From Theodoxus fluviatilis (Eukaryota; Mollusca; Gastropoda; Cycloneritida; Neritidae): a stretch of 10,216 nt of DNA. Both the position numbers and the translations under genes were made by a program. The DNA is taken from contig JAWQFJ010009691.1 in NCBI GenBank assembly GCA_034096865.1, positions 1 to 10,216 of the forward strand, read 5' to 3'. The notes under the pieces were generated by a model. That model ran no database searches and had not been told where the DNA came from. It saw only the letters and a list, made by a program, of their open reading frames with translations. Shown here in pieces: positions 1 through 6,026 of this stretch; position 1 is the first letter of the stretch, and each line of letters begins with the position of its first letter.

Positions 1-2
1 TG

Positions 3-15
3 GCCGCGAAGCGGC
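3..15. other. GC-rich hairpin at window edge
   Basis: GCCGC (3-7), loop GAA, GCGGC (11-15) form a perfect 5-bp stem directly before the first R1 repeat, whose first bases read CTAG. Helitron 3' ends carry a hairpin close to a CTRR end, so a rolling-circle element terminus is one possible reading. The other R1 copies also begin CTA, so the CTAG more likely belongs to R1 itself. The left flank is outside the window. Confidence 0.4.
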
Positions 16-112
16 TAGTATATTCTAATTAAGAGCAATCACACAGGGGGTGGGTTGGTGACCCTGGGGTCTGTCCCCTAAGGCAAGGGATGCCCACCGA
101 CGCCTGTGAAGA
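15..112 (+). repeat. R1 repeat, copy a (truncated head only)
   Basis: This segment begins CTAGTATATTCTAATTAAGA and runs through a GC-rich block (GACCCTGGGGTCTG, then CAAGGGATGCCC). It matches the heads of two further copies at 121 and 2650. It stops before the region that becomes the GA microsatellite in the other copies, so it is 3'-truncated. Only about 8 bases separate it from copy b, in the same orientation, which suggests local tandem duplication or nested insertion. No coding capacity is seen. The family cannot be named from sequence alone. Confidence 0.75.
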
Positions 113-249
113 GGAATAAACTAATATATTATAATGAAGAGCAATCACACAGGGGGTGGGTTGGCGACCCTGGGGTCTGACCCCTACGACAAGGGATGCC
201 CCTGACAGCCTGGGAAACAGCGAGGTGGCCAAACCGAGAGAGGGAGGGA

Positions 250-251
<2 letters not shown>

Positions 252-289
<38 letters not shown>
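252..289 (+). repeat. (GA)n microsatellite
   Basis: An uninterrupted run of about 19 GA dinucleotides inside R1 copy b. Short ORFs crossing it on either strand give only repeated Arg-Glu or Ser-Leu and are artefacts of the repeat. Confidence 0.95.
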
Positions 290-291
<2 letters not shown>

Positions 292-340
292 TTAGCGTGA
301 AGGAGGGGGGAAAGGGAGAGCAAATGTCCCCCATTCACGT

Positions 341-361
341 CCCCCCCCCCCCCCCGCCCCC
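341..361 (+). repeat. Poly-C tract
   Basis: Fifteen C, one G, then five more C. It lies at the 3' edge of R1 copy b and is not seen at the equivalent edge of the third copy, so it may be slippage at the repeat end. Confidence 0.95.
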
Positions 362-452
362 AAGAACTGTCAGTGTCCACAATGACGAAAAAGTAACAAC
401 GATAAAATACGTGGCAGTAATGATAAAAGAAACTCAATAAAGCTCCTGAACA

Positions 453-1122
453 TCAAGGAATAGTAAGTAACTAACAATGTCACACAGGGTGGCTTTAGCC
501 CGAAATCCAATGTGCACTTCATCCAAGATGAGGGGGTGTAAAACCTCTGATGTCAAGGATTAGTAAGTATCTCACAATGTCTACAATGAGTGACTTTAAC
601 CGGCGCTCAAAGTACATTGTATCCAAGACCCAGTTTTAAAAAATCACCACATTCTCAGCTGTAGCAATACAATTAATGCGTGGATTTTACCGTGTTTTTC
701 ACGTGAAACACGTTTCAGATCAACTCTGGGTCTATGATCCATACTTTTCTGATCGGGCTGGCATGGAGTCCCCCATCCGTGACTTCACAGCCACCGGGTG
801 TACACCAAGCAAAAATAAAAACCAGGCATGAGCATAACAATGGATTAAAACGGCCACAATGACAAAGGAATAAAAACACAGAATAACCCCGTAGATAACG
901 ATACACACTTTTCAATCCCTCATCAAGGAGCAGTAAGTAACTGATGATGCTACAAAACCTGGCTTTGGCCTTAAAATTCAATGTACATTCCATCCAAGAT
1001 AGGAAAACAAATACCACTGATGTCAAAGATTAGTAAGTAATCGCAATGTATCAATGAGTGGCTTTAACCAACGCTCAAAGAACAATCCATCCAAGATTCA
1101 GTAAAAGAAAATAATAACCGTC
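453..1122 (+). repeat. Decayed higher-order tandem array (100-bp A and B units, 470-bp period)
   Basis: The units start with TCAAGGA/TCAAAGAT followed by TAGTAAGTA at 453 (A1), 553 (B1), 923 (A2) and 1023 (B2). Each ends near an ATCCAAGA box. A-to-B spacing is 100 bp in both pairs and A1-to-A2 and B1-to-B2 are both 470 bp, so a two-unit block was duplicated as a whole. The intervening segment is also partly shared: TTTCTGATCGGGCTGG near 747 matches TTTCCTGATCTGGCTTG near 1177, each followed by a GGGTG..CACC/AAACC stretch. The copies are clearly diverged, so the array is old. The period is not a multiple of three, which argues against a protein repeat, although the minus strand of each unit is mostly open. 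The spacer 653-922 holds no gene that I recognise. Confidence 0.75.
697..708. promoter_or_regulatory. 12-bp perfect palindrome with CACGTG core
   Basis: TTTCACGTGAAA is a perfect palindrome containing the E-box core CACGTG. Similar CACGTG boxes occur near 1132 and at 1682-1687. Binding by bHLH factors is possible but inferred; no promoter can be identified next to it. Confidence 0.3.
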
Positions 1123-1239
1123 ACGTGCACATAATGGCCAGGCAACGATTTGGTGGCAACTAATCACGGTTCACATTTTCCTGATCTGGCTTGTTTGAAG
1201 CCTCACCACCTGTAGGGTGCAAACCACGAAACACAAAGC

Positions 1240-1315
1240 ATCAATGATACAAGGAATATGCATCCTAGATTCAGTATTTAAAAAACCAATCGTCACATTC
1301 TCAGATGTGTTAAAA
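1240..1315 (+). repeat. Remnant of the 470-bp array
   Basis: ATCCTAGATTCAGTATTTAA followed by a CACATTCTCAG box resembles the end of unit B1 and the start of the spacer (ATCCAAGACCCAG ... CACATTCTCAG near 626-656). This places a third, partial and more decayed block downstream of B2. Confidence 0.45.
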
Positions 1316-1320
1316 GCGAG

Positions 1321-1700
1321 AAAAACAAGTCACAGGAAAATCTTTGTACACGAATAGAGCACATGCTATAAGGGCGTAGTATCATCAAAAATAGCACTGA
1401 GAACTGAATGCACGTCACGATACAAAATATAGAGACGGAAGGGGAATAATGGGGGAATTCGTTTGCGAATACTATGGTCTAATTATAACATAGGGCTAGT
1501 GTGATAATTGGCTTAAACATTGCTGCCAATTTGTCCAAGTCTCAAAAAGACACATGAAACTTTAGACGCTCTAGGTAGCTGTGGGGTGGGTGTGGCCCAA
1601 CATGTTTACGTAATGTAGCAGTCAGTTCTCGTAATGGAACGAACTTACTTTACTGAGACAATGCGCATGTCCCGTTGTAGTCACGTGAAATCAAACACAT
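1321..1700. other. Gene-free stretch
   Basis: No open frame, RNA-like structure or repeat match is visible here. The stretch is moderately AT-rich and stop codons are frequent in all frames. Confidence 0.6.
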
Positions 1701-1727
1701 ATCAATTAGGGTGATCCAAATCCAAAT

Positions 1728-2310
1728 CTATCCGGCGGCTGACCTACCGTCACCCTGGTGGTACGGTGTGGCCGAAGATCGGTCAAAGGGGGCCACCGAC
1801 CAGATGAGTTGGGGAGGACACTCAGTCTTTCCCCGTGTGGAAGGGGAATCCTGAACAATGTCCACAACTGCGTTTGGCCTGGTTCCGGACGGAGGTGGTT
1901 GATTCGTTTGAGCTGCTGGCACCCACGCAACAGCTTGCCAAGGGTCGTTTTGGTCACAACGTGAGTGGGGCGCCCACAGAAGGATGGTTGTTCTATCGGC
2001 AGTGTCATTCTCTCTGGCTGAAGGGGGATTGTCTTGTGATGGAAGGTACCCATCACCATGTGACTTGGGCATGATCTTCAGGTCGCATCTATTGACGCAC
2101 TTGGTCGATGATGCAGTCAGTTGCATCAGCCATATTCATCCCACGGATCCCACGGCGCATTTCCTCTGCCCATTCCTCAGCTGTCATGTTGTCAAAGCCA
2201 TCGCCTCGAAACGTGGGTAGGCGACGCTCCCTCTGTATTAGGACAACGCAGCTGGCCGGTATTGGTGGACCGCTGGATTTCTTCCTCTTCAGGACACATT
2301 TCTTTTTCAT
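1728..2310 (-). pseudogene. Broken gag-like region of an LTR retrotransposon
   Basis: The minus strand opens with ATG at 2310, about 60 bases after the candidate primer-binding site, and runs 73 codons to a TAG at about 2089. The N-terminal part is basic (KKK, KRKKS). It is followed by a segment LPTFRGDGF, then TAEEWAEEMRRGI and ADATDCIIDQV. This resembles the amino end of capsid-forming Gag proteins of metazoan Ty3-type elements, where a proline-phenylalanine-glycine stretch precedes an acidic helix with conserved tryptophan. After the stop, open segments continue in other frames (132 codons ending near 1728, 117 codons ending near 1706). One frame shows Cys-Gly-His-Cys followed five residues later by His, suggestive of a degraded zinc knuckle. 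Frame changes and a stop mean it is not functional as written. No reverse transcriptase or integrase motif is seen. The family assignment is inference; position directly behind an LTR is the best support. Confidence 0.5.
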
Positions 2311-2352
2311 GGTTCATCTTGAAAAAGGAGTGTGGTGGCAGTGCACTGTTTC

Positions 2353-2372
2353 AAACCTGCTTGCAGCAACCA
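2353..2372 (-). other. Candidate primer-binding site
   Basis: Two bases inside the LTR end the minus strand reads TGGTTGCTGCAAGCAGGTTT, beginning with the TGG expected to pair with a tRNA CCA end. Its complement would read as a tRNA 3' arm including a TTCAAAC T-loop followed by C. I cannot assign the acceptor sequence to a known tRNA, so primer identity is open. If the LTR instead ended at 2347, this site would lie inside the LTR and the call would fail. Confidence 0.35.
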
Positions 2373-2448
2373 GATGTGATGAAGCCGAGGGGAGTTGGTA
2401 AGGGTGCAGGGCTGAGACACCGAAGCCGCAACTGCTTTGCACAGCCTT

Positions 2449-2454
2449 TTTATT
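2449..2454 (-). terminator. LTR polyadenylation signal AATAAA
   Basis: AATAAA on the minus strand lies downstream of the TATA-like box within the LTR, the order expected for an R region. Confidence 0.45.
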
Positions 2455-2581
2455 ACTTCTTCATGGCAGGTACATGATATTGTAGTAAGTGTCTGGCGAG
2501 ACCGAGGTGGCAAGTGTCTGCCCAGACTGTCCGTCTCAGACCATGGTGGAATCTTATCTGCCCAGCATGCATTGGGCCCCG

Positions 2582-2588
2582 CTATATG
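2582..2588 (-). promoter_or_regulatory. LTR TATA-like box
   Basis: CATATAG on the minus strand, about 60 bases into the LTR and followed by a GC-rich GCGGGGCCC. It is a plausible core promoter of the element, by position only. Confidence 0.35.
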
Positions 2589-2649
2589 AAGGTGACCACA
2601 CGTGACACCCTCCAGGGTGGTCCCGGCTGGCAAGCCAGTATCTTAACAA

Positions 2650-2779
2650 ACTACTATATTCTAATTAAGACCAATAGAAGAGCGGGCGGGCCGGCGACCC
2701 TGGTGTCTGACCCCTACGACAAGGGATCCCCCCGACAGCCTGGGAAACAGCGAGGTGGCCGAACTGAGAGAAGGAGGAA

Positions 2780-2863
<84 letters not shown>

Positions 2864-2911
2864 TGTTAGCCTGAAGGAGGGGGGAAAGGGAGAGTTAGTG
2901 TCCCCCTTCAC
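2650..2911 (+). repeat. R1 repeat, copy c, with interrupted GA microsatellite
   Basis: CTACTATATTCTAATTAAGA starts the third R1 copy, in the same orientation as copies a and b. The head keeps the GACCCTGGTGTCTGACCCC and GACAGCCTGGGAAACAGCGA blocks. The tail GATGTTAGCCTGAAGGAGGG follows the GA tract as in copy b. The tract is longer than in copy b and broken twice by AAAG. The LTR fragment ends immediately upstream. Confidence 0.8.
2782..2862 (+). repeat. (GA)n microsatellite with two AAAG interruptions
   Basis: About 80 bases of GA repeats, interrupted near 2815 and 2836. The interruptions show it is not freshly expanded. Confidence 0.95.
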
Positions 2912-3175
2912 ACCTCTTTAATTAACCCATTCCCTCCCATCGCCGTCACTAATATTTCGGTGACCGATTTAGACAAATCAGCCAGCTATTTGGCAGTCAT
3001 CCAACCAGGGAGTAAGTGGACAAGAAGGGAAACCAAAGGATAATTCAGCAAGCAGCCTTGCCATCCAGCAAGCATGAACACGGCAAGCCAGCGACCACAA
3101 TGACTTCCATGCAGTGTGAGAAACTGTCGATTCAGAACTGGACAGAAAATTTGACAAGGCAAGACCTCGTCTCAC
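2912..3175. other. Flank without a recognisable gene
   Basis: A short 70-codon frame starts at 3016 and overlaps the next ORF. Its residues resemble no family I know, and no splice-like or promoter signal supports it. Confidence 0.4.
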
Positions 3176-3676
3176 ATGGGACTTTTGTTGTTGCTGAATG
3201 GACAGACAAGTTTCTTTGTGTTCCGTAAATCAAATAAAAACTGGGTGGAGATTAAAAAGAAAGAAGAAAAAAAAATTAAAAGACAGCAACAACCGCAAAA
3301 CAAACCCATAGCAATCCGTGTGGCAGGCGAAAACGTTACGCACTCATGTAAAAATTGGTACGTTGATATTTGCCTTTCGAACTTTTCCTCTGCCATCGCG
3401 GTAACGGTAATTGTCGTATCTTTTTCGATGTACAAACTCCCCAAACCAGCATTATACAGATACGGCGATGTAGAACTGCATTTCCCAAAACATGTATTTG
3501 TGAAAGGGAACAATAATAGAACGTGTTCTCTTTCTCGACAACTCGACTTGAAAGTGTTCACGTACACTTTTTGCGATGGATGGCAAATGGGGACTTGCAG
3601 AAATTTGGCGTGTGTGAAGATGCCTGATACATTTTTACGACTTGCGAGCGCGATTTTTGTAATGGCAAGTGTATAG
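3176..3676 (+). CDS. Hypothetical 166-residue ORF, possible small membrane protein
   Basis: This is the longest open frame in the window and starts with a real ATG. I do not recognise it. The amino end is hydrophobic (MGLLLLLNGQTSFFVF), followed by a Lys/Glu-rich stretch at residues 25-37. A hydrophobic run, AIAVTVIVVSFSMY, lies near residues 73-86, with possible N-glycosylation sites NVT and NFS just before it. Six Cys residues are spread over the rest. Against it: the opposite strand is also open for 131 codons, no Kozak or promoter signal is obvious, and an AATAAA lies inside the frame near 3233. At roughly 6% stop codons per triplet, one such frame per window would be uncommon but not remarkable. 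Confidence 0.22.
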   Translation: MGLLLLLNGQTSFFVFRKSNKNWVEIKKKEEKKIKRQQQPQNKPIAIRVAGENVTHSCKNWYVDICLSNFSSAIAVTVIVVSFSMYKLPKPALYRYGDVELHFPKHVFVKGNNNRTCSLSRQLDLKVFTYTFCDGWQMGTCRNLACVKMPDTFLRLASAIFVMASV

Positions 3677-3912
3677 TTAGCAGAAATGTTGTCACGTGTG
3701 AGGGGAAGGCCTTATGTGCAGCCTTTGTGACGAATCTACGGAACATGTGTCACGGGTCGTGTTGGCTGTTGGGTGCAAAATAGTCTGAACAGTCTGACAA
3801 GAGTGAAAGTTAGGCTTTCAATTTTATTGATGCATGCAACAAGATGATCGAGAAAACCGGAACTCGTTAGGATATTCATGTGATGTCGAACGAATCAGAT
3901 TTGTAACTAATC
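3677..3912. other. Gene-free stretch
   Basis: No supported feature is visible; stops are frequent in all frames. Confidence 0.5.
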
Positions 3913-4054
3913 TTGCGTTGTAACCAGGGCGATGGCTGGGATGTGACAATAGTGAATGGCTTCCTCTTTCAAGACGGAGGAAGTCTCAGAGGTTATCTCA
4001 CCTTTCACTTTTCTCCAGGCAGGCCCAGCCCTCGCCGCCATCCCTGGCACACAA

Positions 4055-4082
4055 TCAAAGATTATAGGTTACACAAAGATAG
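4055..4082 (+). repeat. Left terminal inverted repeat
   Basis: This 28-bp arm is perfectly reverse-complementary to 4528-4555. Confidence 0.85.
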
Positions 4083-4204
4083 CTCATGCCGAGCTTTTGC
4101 TCTTCAAAGTTACAAGACGCCAAACCTAGTGGATGGTAGTAGGAGTGAATCAAGGAAAGTGTACTCACACCGCTTAGTAACAAGACGGCGAAGAAAGCTG
4201 CCTG

Positions 4205-4238
4205 CTGATTGGAGGATTCTATTCAGGGAACCAATCAG
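4205..4238. promoter_or_regulatory. Inverted pair of CCAAT boxes
   Basis: CTGATTGG (4205-4212) and CCAATCAG (4231-4238) are perfect reverse complements 18 bases apart. CCAAT is the core site for NF-Y. The pair lies 20-55 bases upstream of an ATG in good context at 4259, so promoter use is possible. No TATA box is evident between them. Confidence 0.35.
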
Positions 4239-4258
4239 AGGACTGCTTTCGTGTAGAT

Positions 4259-4363
4259 ATGGCGTATATGTCTACTCTTTGGGCAATTCAATGGCGGCAG
4301 CTCTCTCCAGTTCGCGCAGAAAAAGCTATATTTTGGGATACTAGAAACCCATCCGAAGAAAAT
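4259..4363 (+). CDS. Candidate first coding exon, unknown protein
   Basis: The ATG at 4259 has G at -3 and G at +4, a good Kozak context. The frame reads MAYMSTLWAIQWRQLS, then PVRAEKAIFWDTRNP and SEEN, reaching AAT|GTAAGC, a good donor-like site at 4364. If not spliced, it stops 41 codons in at 4382-4384. An inverted CCAAT pair sits just upstream. The residue mix is protein-like, but I recognise no family and can see no matching downstream exon. It lies wholly inside the MITE-like element, which lowers the likelihood of a host gene unless the element carries promoter activity. A second frame from an ATG at 4290 is only 17 codons. Confidence 0.22.
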
Positions 4364-4527
4364 GTAAGCCCTGAACAGCATTAATTTATCAAAGCTGTAT
4401 GTTGAATGCATCAAAATGTATTGAAAGGTCATACTTTTTAACAATCGAATGCAGGTCACAGTGCAACGCTTAATCCATCCGCTTGGGGTGCAACGTGTCT
4501 CGATCCTCACGACAATGCACTAATGAA

Positions 4528-4555
4528 CTATCTTTGTGTAACCTATAATCTTTGA
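4528..4555 (-). repeat. Right terminal inverted repeat
   Basis: This 28-bp arm is perfectly reverse-complementary to 4055-4082, and CACAA follows it directly. Confidence 0.85.
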
Positions 4556-4572
4556 CACAACGGAGGCAGGCA

Positions 4573-4580
4573 TGACGTCA
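4573..4580. promoter_or_regulatory. CRE-like palindrome TGACGTCA
   Basis: A perfect 8-bp cAMP-response-element consensus, just outside the MITE-like element. Function is inferred from the motif only. Confidence 0.3.
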
Positions 4581-4598
4581 GCTAATCTGCATGGGCCT

Positions 4599-4611
4599 TG
4601 ACCAATGGTCA
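4599..4611. promoter_or_regulatory. TGACCA-A-TGGTCA palindrome
   Basis: A 13-bp palindrome with a single central base, containing TGACC/GGTCA half-sites like those of nuclear receptors and an embedded CCAAT. It lies 18 bases after the CRE-like site. Its role is unknown. Confidence 0.3.
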
Positions 4612-4895
4612 CCAGATGGCATTAGTGGACACGTTACAAACCATTGCTGTATTGAAGCATGCTCCTACTCGTGAATCGACTGTTTTTGCAATCAGGATAA
4701 AGGGCACCTGAACCCCTGTGATGGACACCCTTAGAGCGATCTCTCAGAGGAATAAGAAAAGCAAGCCTTCAAACAGCTTTCACTTGCTCATGAGAGGAGA
4801 CACACTTTGGTTACAGTTGTGTGGCCCTGGAACGGTTCTATGGATGTTTACTAAAACACATACAATATTTGCTGCTAGGGGTGCCATGCAGCAAT

Positions 4896-5067
4896 TCAAG
4901 ATATAAAAAGCAGACGTTTGAATTGAACTCGCTGCGATCCCTCAGTTTCCACAGTCTGCATCTCCAAGCAGCTACCTTGGTGTCCATCATTGTCATCGGC
5001 TTCCTGCTTTTCAGGACTCGTGGCTTCTGCAACGCTAACTTTTCGTTCTCTCCCACGCAACCCAGAG
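4896..5067 (-). CDS. Candidate 3' coding exon (acidic tail), minus strand
   Basis: The minus strand has an acceptor-like GGTTTTGTTAGCAG ending at 5068, then an open frame of 56 codons to TGA at 4898-4896. Residues include RGRERKVSVAEATSPEK, QEADDNDGHQGSCLEM and QTVETEGSQRVQFK. The composition is strongly hydrophilic and acidic, like a cytoplasmic tail or disordered segment, and unlike most random translations here. It contains one Cys and no membrane segment. I see no AATAAA shortly downstream. A competing frame over the same bases is 89 codons from an ATG at 5107, so the choice of frame is uncertain. No family is recognised. Confidence 0.25.
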
Positions 5068-5577
5068 CTGCTAACAAAACCCTTGTCCAGAACTCACCAC
5101 ACAACATTTTTTAGTTCACCTGCATTTTCCAGCTCTACCTTTTCACTGTAAGCGCGTATTCAAAAGTGTTAAAAGTCATTCCAAACTGAGATCAGAGCTA
5201 AGTCGACAGCCTGGTTTGCCTTATTCGTCCATTGTCCTGCTTTAGTTGCTGTCGTTGACACAATTTAATAGCCGAAAGAATGTTCATGTCAGTTTTGGAT
5301 TTCTTCAAAAGAGGTCCCACAATTCTCCCTGATAGGACTTCAAAGAACTGAACAAATATGAAAGAATGGTACGTGACATTTGAGATGACAGGTACGAGTC
5401 CAGGAAGTCAGGGTAGCAGCAGTGTAATGGGGATGGGATCAAGCTGAGTAGTTGCATTATCACGATGCGCAATTGCAGCTCCACAGGTTTATATGTTTTG
5501 AACTCAGCAAGAAGTAGGTGAAAAAGGGTTGTATCTGAGGTTCCTTATTGTGCACATTAAACGTTTGACCATAACAA
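5068..5577. other. Stretch without supported genes
   Basis: No frame with splice-like edges or a recognisable protein is seen. It ends at the left edge of the tandem duplication. Confidence 0.45.
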
Positions 5578-5583
5578 TTTTCA

Positions 5584-5745
5584 TGAAACGCGTTGTGGAC
5601 TGATAATCAGCGTATCTTCACTGTTCTGTTTATCTGGAGAAATAATCGGAAAGGTGAGTGTTACTCCCTCGAGACGAATTGACCTTAGACAGTTACCAAT
5701 GATGAAACAAGCAGTTCTACAAAGTAACTTATTTCTTTGCAAGGA
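5584..5745 (-). CDS. Candidate coding segment in duplication unit 1 (54 codons), minus strand
   Basis: A minus-strand frame is open from 5745 to TGA at 5583-5581. Its later part reads RLEGVTLTFPIISPDK and QNSEDTLIISPQRVS, which is protein-like, and the GVTLTF piece vaguely resembles a beta-strand start in immunoglobulin-type domains. Unit 2 (6194-6033) keeps the frame with one residue change, Q to K. The plus strand over the same bases is also open up to a consensus donor, so strand is not settled. No initiating ATG is present; it would have to be an internal or terminal exon. No family is identified. Confidence 0.22.
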
Positions 5746-5794
5746 TCAAAAGTCTCTGTGTCGTTTTTCGGGAAGTCATTTTTCAGAGCGACTA

Positions 5795-5983
5795 GACCGA
5801 TTTGTTTCCGACTCCCGCACTTGATTGCTTCCTTTCAACTTTATTTAATGCTGATTGACACGCAAAGCAACACAGTGAAATGGTTGAAGATTCCTTTGTC
5901 AACAACTTGGCTTTCGGGCAAGAAGTTCTCTTCTCTTCTTCCTGTTGCCCAGTAAAATATGTGACAAGATTAGCAAATCGACC
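5795..5983 (-). CDS. Candidate coding segment in duplication unit 1 (63 codons), minus strand
   Basis: The acceptor-like CCAATAAACTGTTTCAG ends at 5984, and the frame is then open for 63 codons to TAG at 5794-5792. Residues include GRFANLVTYFTGQQEEEKR and KAKLLTKESSTISLCCFACQ. In unit 2 (from 6432) the same frame is interrupted by TGA at 6303-6301, so the second copy would be broken if this frame is real. A competing frame over the same bases reads FYWATGRREENFLPESQ onward and stays open in both copies with conservative changes. I cannot decide between them. Confidence 0.2.
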
Positions 5984-6026
5984 CTGAAACAGTTTATTGG
6001 AACAGTGGTCTCAGAATAATTAAAAT

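Larger units (their letters stand above)
121..361 (+). repeat. R1 repeat, copy b, with internal GA microsatellite and poly-C end
   Basis: The head (121 to about 235) matches copy a and the copy at 2650. The core is a pure (GA)n tract at about 252-289. The tail, beginning GATGTTAGCGTGAAGGAGGG, also recurs in the third copy after its own GA tract. Because both flanks of the microsatellite are conserved between copies, the microsatellite is part of the mobile or duplicated unit. Short dispersed elements with internal microsatellites are known in bivalve genomes (the pearl family, thought to be non-autonomous Helitron relatives). Kinship with those is inference. Confidence 0.75.
2375..2648 (-). 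mobile_element. LTR of a retrotransposon (5' LTR, minus orientation)
   Basis: Read on the minus strand, this 274-bp block starts TGTTAAGATA and ends CATCACA, the TG...CA termini typical of LTRs. It contains a TATA-like CATATAG (2582-2588) and an AATAAA polyadenylation signal (2449-2454) in the correct order. It is followed within two bases by a TGG start of a possible primer-binding site and then by a gag-like ORF. An alternative inner end is TTTGAAACA at 2347. No second LTR is in the window, so the element is truncated. Its outer edge lies 1-2 bases from R1 copy c, implying insertion beside or into that repeat. Confidence 0.6.
4050..4560. mobile_element. MITE-like element with 28-bp perfect terminal inverted repeats and CACAA target duplication
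   Basis: The arm at 4055-4082 (TCAAAGATTATAGGTTACAC...) is perfectly complementary to 4528-4555. Immediately outside, CACAA occurs as a direct repeat at 4050-4054 and 4556-4560, as expected for a 5-bp target-site duplication. The element is 501 bp and encodes no transposase, so it would be non-autonomous. The five-base duplication and TCAAAG terminus do not let me name a superfamily with confidence: Transib also makes 5-bp duplications but normally has CAC termini. Intact arms suggest relatively recent insertion. A candidate first exon and CCAAT pair lie inside. Confidence 0.7.
5578..6018 (+). repeat. Tandem duplication, unit 1 (441 bp)
   Basis: From TTTTCATGAAACGCG to CTCAGAATA, this unit repeats 449 bp downstream with about 13 substitutions and no indels that I can see, roughly 97% identity. 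The left edge coincides with a short T run shared with unit 2. Unit 2 follows after eight spacer bases (ATTAAAAT). The unit carries a donor-like AAG|GTGAGT (5654) and an acceptor-like TTTCTTTGCAAG (to 5743) on the plus strand, plus acceptor-like and open segments on the minus strand. Confidence 0.95.

Noticed and set aside
29..440. ORFs of 94-102 codons across the first R1 copies
   Set aside because: They owe their length to the GA tract (Arg-Glu or Ser-Leu runs) and poly-C (proline run), not to coding selection.
691..712. Hairpin CGTGTTT/AAACACG as an RNA terminator or miRNA precursor
   Set aside because: The stem is only 7 bp and overlaps an alternative 12-bp palindrome; too short for a miRNA precursor.
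453..1122. CRISPR-like array
   Set aside because: Units are 100 bp, diverged and arranged in a 470-bp higher-order pattern, without short identical repeats and unique spacers. The context is eukaryotic.
1758..2477. Plus-strand ORFs of 68-118 codons over the retrotransposon remnant
   Set aside because: They are antisense to the gag-like frame and LTR, and show no motif of their own.
2514..2921. ORF of 135 codons on the plus strand
   Set aside because: It crosses the LTR edge and the GA microsatellite; about a third of it is Arg-Glu repeat.
3913..4344. 143-codon plus-strand ORF
   Set aside because: Its second half runs through the left arm and body of the MITE-like element and it has no recognisable domain. 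The first part (GDGWDVTIVNGFLFQDGG) is protein-like but unsupported by a start or splice signal.
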